Source: Postechiella marina
GTDB taxonomy: Bacteria; Bacteroidota; Bacteroidia; Flavobacteriales; Flavobacteriaceae
Reading direction: 5' to 3'
Length of the DNA: 64,000 nt
NCBI RefSeq assembly: GCF_039538365.1
Contig: NZ_BAABCA010000001.1
Coordinates: 186,001 to 250,000, forward strand
Shown: positions 44,712-54,189 of the stretch, piece after piece
Numbering within the stretch: position 1 is the stretch's first letter
How the letters are laid out: each line of letters starts with the position of its first letter
Notes under the pieces: generated by a model
What the model was told of the DNA's origin: nothing
Seen by the model: only the letters and a program-made list of their open reading frames with translations
The model's database searches: none
Position numbers and translations under genes: made by a program

Positions 44712-47006
44712 ATGAGTAAGTCTCCTATAGAAAAAGCAAGTACACCAGAAGAATTTTCTAATTTAAAAATCGAAAAACCACCTAAAAATAGTGTTGGTTT
44801 TGGAGCGCTAAAGGCTGCAGTAAGTCATGCTAATAAATATATGAATACTAGCGACGCCCTTAAATTATCGCTAAAAGTAAATCAAAAAGGAGGATTTGAT
44901 TGTCCGGGTTGTGCTTGGCCAGATCCAGACGACGAGCGTTCTGCATTAGGCGAATATTGCGAAAATGGCTTAAAGGCCATGGCAGAAGAAGCGCAGAATA
45001 AAATAATTGGCCGAGAGTTTTTTGCTGCTAATTCTGTAGATGATTTGTCTAATTTATCAGATTTTGAAATCGGTAAATCTGGACGATTAGCAGAGCCTAT
45101 GTATTTAGCAGAAGGCGCATCGCATTATAGACCTATTTCGTGGGATAAAGCATTTAATAAGGTAGGCAAGCATTTAAATGCTTTAAATAGCCCAGACGAA
45201 GCAGCATTTTATACTTCGGGAAGAACAACAAATGAAGCAGCTTTTTTATATCAATTATTTGTTAGAGAGTATGGAACAGCAAACTTACCAGATTGCTCTA
45301 ATATGTGTCACGAGGCTAGTGGTAGTGCTTTATCTGAAACATTGGGAATAGGTAAAGGATCTGTAACGTTAGATGATTTGTATAAAGCAGAATTGGTGAT
45401 GGTTATTGGTCAAAATCCAGCAACTAACCATCCAAGAATGTTAACTGCACTAGAAAAAACAAAGAAAAATGGCGGAAAAATAATAGCTATTAATCCGTTG
45501 CCAGAAGCGGGACTTATTAAATTTACCAATCCACAAAACCCATTAAAACTATTAACTGGAGGCACAAAACTAGCCGATGTATTTGTACCCATTACTATAA
45601 ATGGAGATGTTGCTTTTGTAAAAGCGCTTTTGCTAAAATTATTGGAGGAAGAAGAGGCTAAAGGACATGTTTTCGATAAAGATTTTATTGAAGCATATAC
45701 ACATGGATATGATGCTTTTGTGTCAAATTTAAAAACTTTCAATTTTGATGAATGTTTAAAGCTCTCTGGTGTTTCTAAAGCTATTTTCGATCAGGTTTTC
45801 GATTTAGTTTTAAACAAAAAGAGAATAATAGTGTGTTGGGCTATGGGGTTAACGCAACACGAAAATGCAGTAGATAATATTCGCGAATTGGTAAACTTAT
45901 TGCTTTTAAAAGGTAGTATAGGTAAAGAGGGTGCAGGTACTTGCCCTGTGCGAGGTCACTCTAACGTACAAGGTGATAGAACAGTTGGTATTTGGGAAGC
46001 AGCACCTCAAAAATTTCTAGATAAAATAGAGTCTAAATATGGTTTTAAACCAACAACAAAGCATGGCTATTCGGTTATAGAGGCTATAAAAGCTATGAAC
46101 GAAGATAAAGTAAAAGTGTTTTTTGGTTTAGGAGGTAATTTTATATCGGCAGTTCCAGATACTAATTATTCAGCACAAGGATTAGCTAAATGTAATTTAA
46201 CAGTGCATGTAAGTACAAAGTTAAATCGTTCGCATTTGGTAACAGGTAAAGAAGCTTTAATTTTTCCATGTTTGGGACGATCAGAAAAAGATTATCAAAA
46301 AACAGGCGAACAAACTCAAAGTGTAGAGAATTCTATGGGTGTTGTTTCGTCTACTAAAGGAATTTTAGAACCATGTTCAGATAGTTTGTTAAGCGAAGTA
46401 GCTGTAGTTTGCGGTATTGCTTATGCTACGCTAAAAGACCGTACTAAAATAGATTGGTTGGCTTATCAAGACGATTATAATTTGGTTAGAGACGATATAG
46501 AAGAGGTTGTTGATGGTTTTCAAGATTATAATAAAAAACTAAAGCAACCTTCTGGTTTTTATTTGCCAAATGGAGCCCGTATTAGAAAATTTAAAACAAA
46601 AACTGGGAAAGCTAATTTTTCTGTAAACAAACTTCCAGAATGGAAATTAAAAAACGATGAGTTGGTTATGATGACTATACGTAGTCACGACCAATTTAAT
46701 ACTACAATTTATGGTTTAAATGATAGATATCGAGGTGTTTTTAACGAGCGTCGTGTTATTTTCATGAATCGTGAAGATATGCAAAAAAGAGGACTAGAGG
46801 AGCATGAGGTTGTTAACTTAAAATCGGAATTTAATGGAGTGGTAAGAGAAGCAAAGAAGTTTAAAGTTGTGGGGTATAATATTCCTAAAAACTGTTGCGC
46901 CACATATTTTCCCGAAACAAATGTATTGGTGCCTTTGGATAGTTTTGCGCATACAGCAAAAACACCAGCGTCTAAAAGTGTTATAATAACGGTAGAGGCT
47001 ATTTAA
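44712..47006 (+). CDS. FdhF/YdeP-family molybdopterin oxidoreductase
   Basis: The 764-residue cytoplasmic enzyme belongs to the YdeP/FdhF-like branch of the DMSO-reductase superfamily. The N-terminal GGFDCPGCAWPDPDD segment retains only part of the usual four-Cys iron-sulfur motif, as in YdeP. Cofactor-binding blocks include FYTSGRTTNEAAFLYQLFVR, MVIGQNPATNHPRML and GTCPVRGHSNVQGDRTVG. E. coli YdeP aids acid resistance, and its substrate is unknown. It precedes nirB by 157 bases; a nitrogen-related function is only suggested by position. Confidence 0.9.
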   Translation: MSKSPIEKASTPEEFSNLKIEKPPKNSVGFGALKAAVSHANKYMNTSDALKLSLKVNQKGGFDCPGCAWPDPDDERSALGEYCENGLKAMAEEAQNKIIGREFFAANSVDDLSNLSDFEIGKSGRLAEPMYLAEGASHYRPISWDKAFNKVGKHLNALNSPDEAAFYTSGRTTNEAAFLYQLFVREYGTANLPDCSNMCHEASGSALSETLGIGKGSVTLDDLYKAELVMVIGQNPATNHPRMLTALEKTKKNGGKIIAINPLPEAGLIKFTNPQNPLKLLTGGTKLADVFVPITINGDVAFVKALLLKLLEEEEAKGHVFDKDFIEAYTHGYDAFVSNLKTFNFDECLKLSGVSKAIFDQVFDLVLNKKRIIVCWAMGLTQHENAVDNIRELVNLLLLKGSIGKEGAGTCPVRGHSNVQGDRTVGIWEAAPQKFLDKIESKYGFKPTTKHGYSVIEAIKAMNEDKVKVFFGLGGNFISAVPDTNYSAQGLAKCNLTVHVSTKLNRSHLVTGKEALIFPCLGRSEKDYQKTGEQTQSVENSMGVVSSTKGILEPCSDSLLSEVAVVCGIAYATLKDRTKIDWLAYQDDYNLVRDDIEEVVDGFQDYNKKLKQPSGFYLPNGARIRKFKTKTGKANFSVNKLPEWKLKNDELVMMTIRSHDQFNTTIYGLNDRYRGVFNERRVIFMNREDMQKRGLEEHEVVNLKSEFNGVVREAKKFKVVGYNIPKNCCATYFPETNVLVPLDSFAHTAKTPASKSVIITVEAI

Positions 47007-47091
47007 GATTTCTATAAAACTAAACCCTTAATTTTCTTATAACAACAATAATTCATATTTCAATTTGAGAAATTGATAATAATTAGCTTTC

Positions 47092-47160
47092 TACGTAAAA
47101 TTCTTCTATAATCACGTATATTTATACGTATAAATACTTAGTTTTGTATTTAAATACGTA
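47092..47160 (+). promoter_or_regulatory. nirB promoter with TACGTA boxes
   Basis: The -7 element TAGTTTTG is at 47139-47146. TACGTA occurs at 47092-47097, 47125-47130 and 47155-47160, and CACGTA at 47113-47118. No TTG -33 element is present, which suggests activator dependence. The core GTATAAATAC, one base, TAGTTTTGTA also occurs before narK. Confidence 0.7.
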
Positions 47161-47163
47161 ATT

Positions 47164-49680
47164 ATGAAGCATATTATAGTTGTTGGAAATGGCATGGTTG
47201 GTTATAAATTTTGCGAAAAATTTGTAGCTAAAGAAAATAGTAAAGATTTTAAAATAACTGTTTTTGGAGAAGAACCAAGGCCAGCTTATGACCGTGTTCA
47301 TTTAAGCGAATTTTTTGAAAATCAAGACGCTAAAGCTTTAGAAATGGCTCCAGCAGAATGGTATGTAGAAAACGGTATCGAACTGGTTGTAGACGAGCGC
47401 GTGTCTGATATAGATAGAACTAATAAAACTATAACAACAGCTAAAGACCGTGATTTTTCTTACGATTATTTAGTGTTAGCAACAGGGTCTTCTGCCTTTG
47501 TGCCTCCTATTAAAGGCGTAGAGAAAGAAGGTGTTTTTGTGTATAGAACAATTGAAGATTTAGAGGGTATGCTAGCTTATGCAGCTAAGCTTAAAGCAGA
47601 AAAGCCTGGAGCTAAAGCAGCTGTTCTTGGAGGAGGCCTTTTGGGTTTAGAAGCAGGGAAAGCGGTAATGGATATGGGCTTAGAGCCTCATATTGTAGAG
47701 TTTGCCCCTAAATTAATGCCAAGGCAATTAGATTCTAGAAGTAGTCAAGTTTTACAGTTAAAACTAGAGTCTATAGGTTTAAATATTCACTTAAGTAAGG
47801 CAACAAATCAAATATTAGGAGATAAGTGCATTGTAGGAATGGAGTTTGGAGAAGACGACGTGCTAGATGTTGATATGCTTGTTGTTTCTGCCGGTATTCG
47901 CCCAAGAGATGAGCTGGGTAAAAACTGTGGTTTAGAAGTTGGTGTTCGTGGTGGTATTGTTGTAGATAATAAAATGCAAACATCAGACGAGCATATTTAT
48001 GCCATTGGCGAAATAGCTTTGTATAATCAAATGATTTATGGTTTGGTTGCTCCTGGTTACGATATGGCAGGTATTGCTGTAGATCAAATTTTAGGAAATG
48101 TTGAGGCTGTTATGCCTGCAGAAATAGATATGTCTACTAAACTAAAGTTAATAGGTGTAGATGTTGCGAGTTTTGGAGAGCCATTTATGCCTGCATCTAA
48201 AGGACATTCTATTATTTTTGAAAATAAAACAGAGCATCTATATAAAAGAATAAACGTAAGTCTTGATGGTAAGAAGTTGTTAGGTGGAATTTTAGTTGGC
48301 GATGCGTCAGATTACAGTATGTTACACCAAATTTTCTTGAATGGGATGAAAATTCCTGAAGATCCAGCACAGTTAATTTTACCATCTTCAGATGGAGGAG
48401 CAGCTTTTGGAGATGTTATGGATTTGCCAGACGAGGCTCAAATATGCTCGTGCGAAAGCGTTACAAAAGGGCAAATATGTTCTGCTATAGAAAATGGAGA
48501 AGCTACAGATATTGCTAGTGTTGTAAGTTGTACTAAAGCAGGTACAGGATGCGGTGGTTGTAAACCTATGGTTGCAGATTTAACTAATGCAACGCTTAAA
48601 TCTTTAGGTATTGAGGTTAAAGATTCTGTTTGTGAGCATTTTGATTATAATAGACAAGATTTATATAAAATTATCGAAGTTAAAGGCTATACAACATTTA
48701 ATGAAGTGTTAGATGGTCATGGAAATGGAGGTCATGGTTGCGAGCTATGTAAGCCTCTTATAGCTTCGTTAATGGCAACTATAAATGCAGATACAGCAAA
48801 TAAAGAATATGCAATTCAAGATTCTAACGATAGGTTTTTAGCAAATATTCAGCGTAACGGAACCTATTCTGTTGTGCCTAGAATTCCTGGAGGAGAAATT
48901 ACTCCAGATAAGCTTATTGCTCTTGGTAAAATTGCTAAAAAATACGATTTATATACTAAAGTAACAGGTGGCGTACGTATCGATTTATTTGGAGCAACGT
49001 TAAACCAACTTCCTTTAATATGGAAAGAATTGATATCTCATGGTTTTGAAAGCGGACATGCTTACGGTAAATCTTTAAGAACTGTAAAAACTTGTGTAGG
49101 TTCTACTTGGTGTCGTTATGGTATGGATGAAAGTGTAAGTTTTGGTATCGAATTAGAGAATCGTTATAGAGGTATTAGAGCGCCTCATAAAATTAAAGGT
49201 GGCGTATCTGGATGTATTCGAGAATGTGCCGAAGCGAGAGGTAAAGATTTTGGATTGATTGCTGTTGAAGGTGGATGGAATTTATATGTTGGAGGAAACG
49301 GAGGCGCAACACCTCGTCATGCCGAATTATTGGCAGAGCAAATAGATAACGAAACGGTAATTAAATATTTAGATCGCTATTTAATGTTTTATATGCGTAC
49401 AGCAAAACCTTTACAACGTACTGCGGCATGGCAAGAAAGGCTTGAGGGTGGAATGGATTTTTTAAAAGAAGTTATAATTGACGATAAACTAGGTATTGTT
49501 GCCGATTTAGAAAAAGAAATGGAAACCTTAGTTAATAAGTTTGAATGCGAATGGACGCAAGCTGTTAACGATCCAGAAATGATGAAACGTTTTAATCATT
49601 TTGTAAACAGTGATGAAGATGATGATAACCTTGTTTTTGTGCCTATGAGAGATCAAAAAATGCCAGAACAATGGAAATAA
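47164..49680 (+). CDS. nirB: NADH-dependent nitrite reductase, large subunit
   Basis: The 838-residue assimilatory enzyme reduces nitrite to ammonium. Domains in order are a FAD/NAD(P)-binding oxidoreductase (HIIVVGNGMVGYKF, then AAVLGGGLLGLEAG) and a BFD-like [2Fe-2S] region (CSCESVTKGQICSAI, then CTKAGTGCGGCKPM). A second partial Cys pair is CELCKP. The siroheme-[4Fe-4S] domain is C-terminal (TCVGSTWCRYGMDES, then GGVSGCIRECAEARGKDFG) with the four cluster cysteines. NirD follows after 26 bases. Confidence 0.96.
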   Translation: MKHIIVVGNGMVGYKFCEKFVAKENSKDFKITVFGEEPRPAYDRVHLSEFFENQDAKALEMAPAEWYVENGIELVVDERVSDIDRTNKTITTAKDRDFSYDYLVLATGSSAFVPPIKGVEKEGVFVYRTIEDLEGMLAYAAKLKAEKPGAKAAVLGGGLLGLEAGKAVMDMGLEPHIVEFAPKLMPRQLDSRSSQVLQLKLESIGLNIHLSKATNQILGDKCIVGMEFGEDDVLDVDMLVVSAGIRPRDELGKNCGLEVGVRGGIVVDNKMQTSDEHIYAIGEIALYNQMIYGLVAPGYDMAGIAVDQILGNVEAVMPAEIDMSTKLKLIGVDVASFGEPFMPASKGHSIIFENKTEHLYKRINVSLDGKKLLGGILVGDASDYSMLHQIFLNGMKIPEDPAQLILPSSDGGAAFGDVMDLPDEAQICSCESVTKGQICSAIENGEATDIASVVSCTKAGTGCGGCKPMVADLTNATLKSLGIEVKDSVCEHFDYNRQDLYKIIEVKGYTTFNEVLDGHGNGGHGCELCKPLIASLMATINADTANKEYAIQDSNDRFLANIQRNGTYSVVPRIPGGEITPDKLIALGKIAKKYDLYTKVTGGVRIDLFGATLNQLPLIWKELISHGFESGHAYGKSLRTVKTCVGSTWCRYGMDESVSFGIELENRYRGIRAPHKIKGGVSGCIRECAEARGKDFGLIAVEGGWNLYVGGNGGATPRHAELLAEQIDNETVIKYLDRYLMFYMRTAKPLQRTAAWQERLEGGMDFLKEVIIDDKLGIVADLEKEMETLVNKFECEWTQAVNDPEMMKRFNHFVNSDEDDDNLVFVPMRDQKMPEQWK

Positions 49681-49706
49681 TTAGTGCCTCTAAAAATTAA
49701 AAGATT

Positions 49707-50084
49707 ATGGAAGAAATTTTAGAAAAATACGAAACAACCAAGTTGGAAGAAGCGAAGATTTGGTTTAAAGCTGCATCGGTTAACGATTTTCCTAAAGATG
49801 GTGGTGCTTGTGTAAAATATAAGGGTAAGCAAATAGCAGTATTTAATTTTACTAGATTAAATAAGTGGTATGCATGCCAAAACCTTTGTCCTCATAAAAT
49901 AGAAATGGTTTTGTCTCGTGGAATGATTGGGGATGATAAAGGAGTGCCTAAAGTAGCGTGCCCATTACATAAAAAAACATTTTCTTTAGAAACAGGAGAG
50001 AATTTAAATAGCGATTTAGATGCTATTGCTACTTATCCGGTAAAAATTAACGAAGGCTATGTTTATATAGGTTTTAAAGATTAA
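49707..50084 (+). CDS. nirD: Nitrite reductase small subunit (Rieske-like)
   Basis: The 125-residue partner of NirB has a Rieske fold. It keeps both ligand pairs, C-x-H in NLCPHKIEM and C-x-x-H in ACPLHKKTF, so it may hold a [2Fe-2S] cluster. Some NirD proteins, including that of E. coli, have lost these residues. It is the last gene of the nirBD operon. The region 50085-50303 that follows has no gene I can support. Confidence 0.93.
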   Translation: MEEILEKYETTKLEEAKIWFKAASVNDFPKDGGACVKYKGKQIAVFNFTRLNKWYACQNLCPHKIEMVLSRGMIGDDKGVPKVACPLHKKTFSLETGENLNSDLDAIATYPVKINEGYVYIGFKD

Positions 50085-50303
50085 GCATTTCATGTTGTTG
50101 TTTAAAACAATTTGTGGTTGTATTGAAATTACGCCAAAGCATGCGGTATTATGGTGAAACAGCAAGATAAAAAAGGTTATTAAGTATTTAGACAGATTCT
50201 TGATGTGCTACATATACGCCGCAAGGTCTTTGGCAATAACAGTTTTTATAATAGTTAATAAGTTGTATTTTTTTAGTTAAAAAGATATTTTATTTATAAA
50301 AAG

Positions 50304-50340
50304 AACTATTGTCCAAATTAAATTTGCACAATAGTTTTTT
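50304..50340 (+). terminator. Long hairpin terminator downstream of nirD
   Basis: AACTATTGT (50304-50312) pairs with ACAATAGTT (50328-50336), a C-C mismatch follows, then CAAA (50314-50317) pairs with TTTG (50323-50326). A T run ends at 50340. It lies about 220 bases after nirD, so a long 3' UTR or a separate short transcript ends here. Confidence 0.75.
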
Positions 50341-50371
50341 CTAATTTATTTATTAAGTTTTAATTCATCTT

Positions 50372-50410
50372 AAAAACCTAAAAATTTTAAAAATTTTTAG
50401 GTTTTTTTTT
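50372..50410. terminator. Second hairpin terminator after nirD
   Basis: AAAAACCTAAAAATTT (50372-50387) and its exact complement (50391-50406) form a sixteen-base-pair stem with a three-base loop and T tail to 50410. Together with the hairpin at 50304 it insulates nirBD from the next operon. The left A tract could also work in reverse. Confidence 0.75.
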
Positions 50411-50579
50411 GATTTAAATTTTGATTTAATGATGACCATTTTGCACGTTTAAAGTAAAGTTTTGTTACGCCGAGTGGTTTAAAACTATCGTTTGATGGAA
50501 AAATAAATTTTTAAGTTATTAGCTCTTTTTTAATTTTTTACTGCAAATAAATACGTTAAAATACACATTAATAGGATTA

Positions 50580-50607
50580 AATGTTTATTTTTGTACGAAT
50601 AAACATT
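50580..50607 (+). promoter_or_regulatory. Palindrome overlapping the yfiR-operon promoter
   Basis: AATGTTTATT (50580-50589) and AATAAACATT (50598-50607) are perfect ten-base arms separated by eight bases. The -7 element TATTTTTG (50586-50593) lies inside. A bound regulator would cover the polymerase site, so repression is the likely mode. No -33 TTG is evident. The remaining 5' leader to 50772 has no gene. Confidence 0.6.
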
Positions 50608-50772
50608 AAGTGGGGTTTTTGCTAACTTGGACTTATACTTCATTTACAAGAATACCCACTGTTTAATAACGTTAAATAAAAAACTTGAGATATATCATAA
50701 TTTAATAATTAATGAATTAATAATTTACAGCAATTATTAATGTTAAAAATTAAAGCAGAATACTACTAAATA

Positions 50773-51309
50773 ATGCGCTTAAAGTTGCTTCCAAAAATAA
50801 AGTTTTTAATAAAAGGGTTCGTTTTTATACTTACCTTTTTATACTGGGGTAATACTTCTTTTGCTCAAAATATTACTGTACCAGAAAATATTCAGGCGGC
50901 GTTACTAACTAAGGTTTTAAAATACAATCCACAAACGCCAAAAAATAAAAAAATTAAAATTTTAGTAGTATACAATTCTTCTTATCAAATAAATAAGGAC
51001 GAATTTATAATGGGTTTAGGCAATTCTGTAGCATACAAAGCTATTAAGCCCGAAGATTTAGAAGCAAATATATTAGGATATCACGTTGTTTACTTTATGG
51101 AAGGTATACAAGAGGGATTTGATATTTGTAAAACTTTCAAGGTTTTATCGGTAACAGGTTCTATTCAGCATGTAGAGCAAGGTGATATTTCTTTAGGGTT
51201 TGGAATTGAAAATAATAAACCAAAGATATTTGTGAATTTAACTTCTCTTGAAAAAGAAGGGCAATCATTCTCATCAGATATTTTGAGAATTGGTAAAATA
51301 TTTAAATAA
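50773..51309 (+). CDS. YfiR/DUF4154-family periplasmic protein
   Basis: The 178-residue secreted protein has a signal peptide ending NTSFAQ and the DUF4154 fold. Its C-terminal block GDISLGFGIENNKPKIFVNL, then SSDILRIGKIFK, matches the family. In Pseudomonas, YfiR is a periplasmic repressor that binds the CHASE8 domain of YfiN. The mature part here has a single cysteine, so the disulfide control of Pseudomonas YfiR is absent. It starts a six-gene operon with short gaps (7, 28, 45, 7 and 10 bases). Confidence 0.85.
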   Translation: MRLKLLPKIKFLIKGFVFILTFLYWGNTSFAQNITVPENIQAALLTKVLKYNPQTPKNKKIKILVVYNSSYQINKDEFIMGLGNSVAYKAIKPEDLEANILGYHVVYFMEGIQEGFDICKTFKVLSVTGSIQHVEQGDISLGFGIENNKPKIFVNLTSLEKEGQSFSSDILRIGKIFK

Positions 51310-51316
51310 AATAGTT

Positions 51317-53644
51317 ATGAATTATAAGGAGAAAATACTTTTATTCATTATTATCTTAACCTCATTTATGTGTCCAAAATCTTTTGGGCAAGGAGGAAAC
51401 AAAGTTTATAATGAAATGACTCTAGAGGAGTTATTAGATATTGACGTGGTAGTAACAGCTTCTAAAAGACCAGAAGATTTGTTTGAAACCCCTTTATCTA
51501 CAACTATTATTAGTAAAGAGGAGATAAATAACTCTGGAGTTACTAGTATTCCTGAAGCTCTGCGGTTATCTCAAGGTTTAATTGTTAGAGAAATAACACC
51601 TGGTAATTACGATATTCACATTAGAGGTTACGACGATATTACAAAAAATGTCTATCTAACTTTATCATACAATACCACAATTCTGGTTATGATAGATAAC
51701 CGTATAGTTTATAGTTATTTTAGTGGTGGTACCTTCTGGGAAACATTACCCGTAGATTTAAATGATGTGGAAAGAATAGAAGTTGTAAGAGGTCCTGCTT
51801 CTGCTCTTTATGGACCAAATGCTGTAACAGGCGTTATTAATATTATTACTTCTCATGCCAATAAAAAAGGAGAAAACATTTCTGTTAACGCTCAAATGGG
51901 GACAAATAAAGCTAAAAATGCGAGCTTTAATATAGGCTACAATTGGGACGATAAAACAAAATTATCTTTTTCAAGTAATTTTACAGAGCGTCACCGTTTT
52001 GATGACGATTATTACGATTTTATTAAGAAAGGATATACAGCAGAAGAAGATTTAACCATGTTTGTTTTGCCAAGTAAAGATAAAGTAACTAACGAGCCTT
52101 GGTCGTTTTTGGAATATCAAGAAGCATTGGGAGCGTATTATGAAGAAGGTTTAAGCTTAAGAAAACTGGGCGGTAACGTGTTTTTTACGCATAATTACAA
52201 TGAGCAGTCTAATATAGATGTTGCTTTAGGAGCTCAAAAGTCTCAAAGTCAGCGTACAGGGTTTTTAAACTTAACCACGCCATTATCTCAAACCGAGTCT
52301 AGTAGTTACTATTTAAATGCAAGAATTAAGCATAATAATTTACATGGCCAATTTAATGTTAACTCTGGTAAAGACGAGAATAATTATAAATACAATTCTT
52401 ATAAATACACCAATATCGAAGGGAATTTAGAGTATTTTAAAGAATATAAAAACTTAACTTTTAGACCTGGATTTAATTATAAATTTTTGTCTTACGAGAG
52501 CCCGTTTACTTACGAAGATCCTTTAGATTTTAACGAATTAAATCATCATTTTAAAGATGAGCCAAAAGAAACCTCTTCATACTCTGCTTTTATGCTAACA
52601 GAGTGGAAGCCTACAGATAAATTGAGGGTCATTGGAGCCTTTCGAGTAGATAAATTTGGTTTTAATAAAAATTATTTTAATAACTACGAAATAGCTTCTA
52701 CATACAGAATTAATAAAAATAACTTAATTCGTGGCGCCTATTCTAAAGCATCAAAATCGCCTTTCTTTTTTGATACTTATTTAAATAGTACCTTTTTAAC
52801 AAACGACCATTACGAAGTAGGCGATGGTACCACTATTTCTGTACCGGTACATATTGAAATTAATGGGCAAAAAGACCTTAAATACCCAACTATTACCAAC
52901 TGCGAGATAGGTTGGAGAACCAAAATAAATGCTAATTTAAGCTTAGATTTCGAGGTGTTTACATCTATGGTAGACAACTTTGTAAACCCTAATGTGTTTT
53001 ATAATTATAAAACGGTACAGCAATTAGATGGTAATGGAGATCCAGAGTCTATAATTTCAATTAGTGCAGAAGGTAGCGTGATATATGAAAATTACGAGCT
53101 AAATGCGAATCAATTTGGTGCTGGATTTACTTTTAATTACGATTACAAGGATAAAATTAAGGCGAAACTGTTTGGAACATATCAAAAAACTAATATTTCA
53201 GGAAGAAAAGATATTGATATTGAAGTTACTAATATCGATTTTCAAACAAACCCTGAAGGCGATGAGCTAACAACTGTAATAACAAATAGAACAAACCCTA
53301 CACAATGGAGCGAAGAGGCAACACCATCATTTTTTGGAGGCTTTATGTTAAATTATAATCCTAATAAAAAATGGAATTTTAGTACTGATGCTTACATTTC
53401 TTCTAATCATATATTTGAGAGTTATAATTACTATAAAATATCGGACGAAGAAAGTATTAACCAAGCTCAAACAAAATCAAATATTAAAACTAATATGATT
53501 TTAAATGCTAAGACATCATATCAATTAAATAAAAATACTTCTATAAATATTACAGGAAAAAATTTATTTGGCAAACATCGCGAATATGGTTTTGCCGATA
53601 ATATTGGAGCTATTTACCTAATAGGTATTCAATTTAATTATTAA
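51317..53644 (+). CDS. TonB-dependent receptor-like outer-membrane protein of the YfiR operon
   Basis: The 775-residue outer-membrane barrel has a signal ending KSFGQ and MTLEELLDIDVVVTASKRPE, which I recall as typical of receptors encoded with YfiR proteins. A plug domain follows (STTIISKEEINNSGVTSIPE, then IEVVRGPASALYGPNAVTG and VINIITS). There is no carboxypeptidase-like domain. The barrel ends IYLIGIQFNY. I start at ATG 51317, seven bases after yfiR, rather than the upstream GTG/ATG-type extension. It may pass an external signal to the YfiR-like protein, by inference from position. Confidence 0.9.
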   Translation: MNYKEKILLFIIILTSFMCPKSFGQGGNKVYNEMTLEELLDIDVVVTASKRPEDLFETPLSTTIISKEEINNSGVTSIPEALRLSQGLIVREITPGNYDIHIRGYDDITKNVYLTLSYNTTILVMIDNRIVYSYFSGGTFWETLPVDLNDVERIEVVRGPASALYGPNAVTGVINIITSHANKKGENISVNAQMGTNKAKNASFNIGYNWDDKTKLSFSSNFTERHRFDDDYYDFIKKGYTAEEDLTMFVLPSKDKVTNEPWSFLEYQEALGAYYEEGLSLRKLGGNVFFTHNYNEQSNIDVALGAQKSQSQRTGFLNLTTPLSQTESSSYYLNARIKHNNLHGQFNVNSGKDENNYKYNSYKYTNIEGNLEYFKEYKNLTFRPGFNYKFLSYESPFTYEDPLDFNELNHHFKDEPKETSSYSAFMLTEWKPTDKLRVIGAFRVDKFGFNKNYFNNYEIASTYRINKNNLIRGAYSKASKSPFFFDTYLNSTFLTNDHYEVGDGTTISVPVHIEINGQKDLKYPTITNCEIGWRTKINANLSLDFEVFTSMVDNFVNPNVFYNYKTVQQLDGNGDPESIISISAEGSVIYENYELNANQFGAGFTFNYDYKDKIKAKLFGTYQKTNISGRKDIDIEVTNIDFQTNPEGDELTTVITNRTNPTQWSEEATPSFFGGFMLNYNPNKKWNFSTDAYISSNHIFESYNYYKISDEESINQAQTKSNIKTNMILNAKTSYQLNKNTSINITGKNLFGKHREYGFADNIGAIYLIGIQFNY

Positions 53645-53672
53645 ATTTATTACAATAAAACCCCAATCTTTT

Positions 53673-54143
53673 ATGAAAAAGCAAATCTTTTTAATTACCA
53701 TTTTTAGTGTTATTTTGGGTTTAACCTCATGTAGTTCAGACGACTCTTCAGGTTTAGACGCAAACACAGCTATAACTTCTAAAACTTGGCTTGTACAGAG
53801 TAAAAAACTATCTCCTAGTATTGAAATGAATGGTTTAGTTATTGACGATATCATGATTATTGAAGATGAAGGTACTAGAAATTATTCCTTTAAATTTGAT
53901 TCTGATGGAGCAATGTATCAATATGATGCAGAAAACACTTTAATTTATCAAACAACATGGTCTTTAAATTCAGATAATACAGAGTTATCTTTTGGAGAGC
54001 CTATAGTTTATAACTATCCTGTGGTTGGCCCTATGGGTATTTCTGCTATCGATATAGAGTCTATATCTAATTCTAAAATGGTTGGAACCATATCTGCAGT
54101 TTTTGAAGGAACCGCTTATGTAGTAACTATTACTTTTATTTAA
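53673..54143 (+). CDS. Lipocalin-like lipoprotein of the YfiR operon
   Basis: The 156-residue protein has a lipoprotein signal (VILGLTSCSSDD) and a beta-rich mature part (SKTWLVQSKKLSPS, then SFKFDSDGAMYQYDAENTLI). It looks like small lipocalin-type lipoproteins of Bacteroidota. It has no identifiable active residues. Between the barrel and the histidine kinase it may be an envelope component of the signalling system. No confident family assignment is possible. Confidence 0.75.
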   Translation: MKKQIFLITIFSVILGLTSCSSDDSSGLDANTAITSKTWLVQSKKLSPSIEMNGLVIDDIMIIEDEGTRNYSFKFDSDGAMYQYDAENTLIYQTTWSLNSDNTELSFGEPIVYNYPVVGPMGISAIDIESISNSKMVGTISAVFEGTAYVVTITFI

Positions 54144-54189
54144 TGGTAAAGCAATAACGTATTTTAATCCTCTTATTTAAAGCAACTCT

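Noticed and set aside
50175..50285. Minus-strand frame with a cysteine-rich tail (CYCQRPCGV)
   Set aside because: It has no start codon before its upstream stop and is only about 33 codons. The same sequence is better explained by the RNA pairing noted there.
50713..50730. AT-rich near-palindrome around TTAATGAATTAA before the YfiR-like gene
   Set aside because: Its arms are imperfect beyond a few bases, and this kind of symmetry is common in A/T-only sequence.
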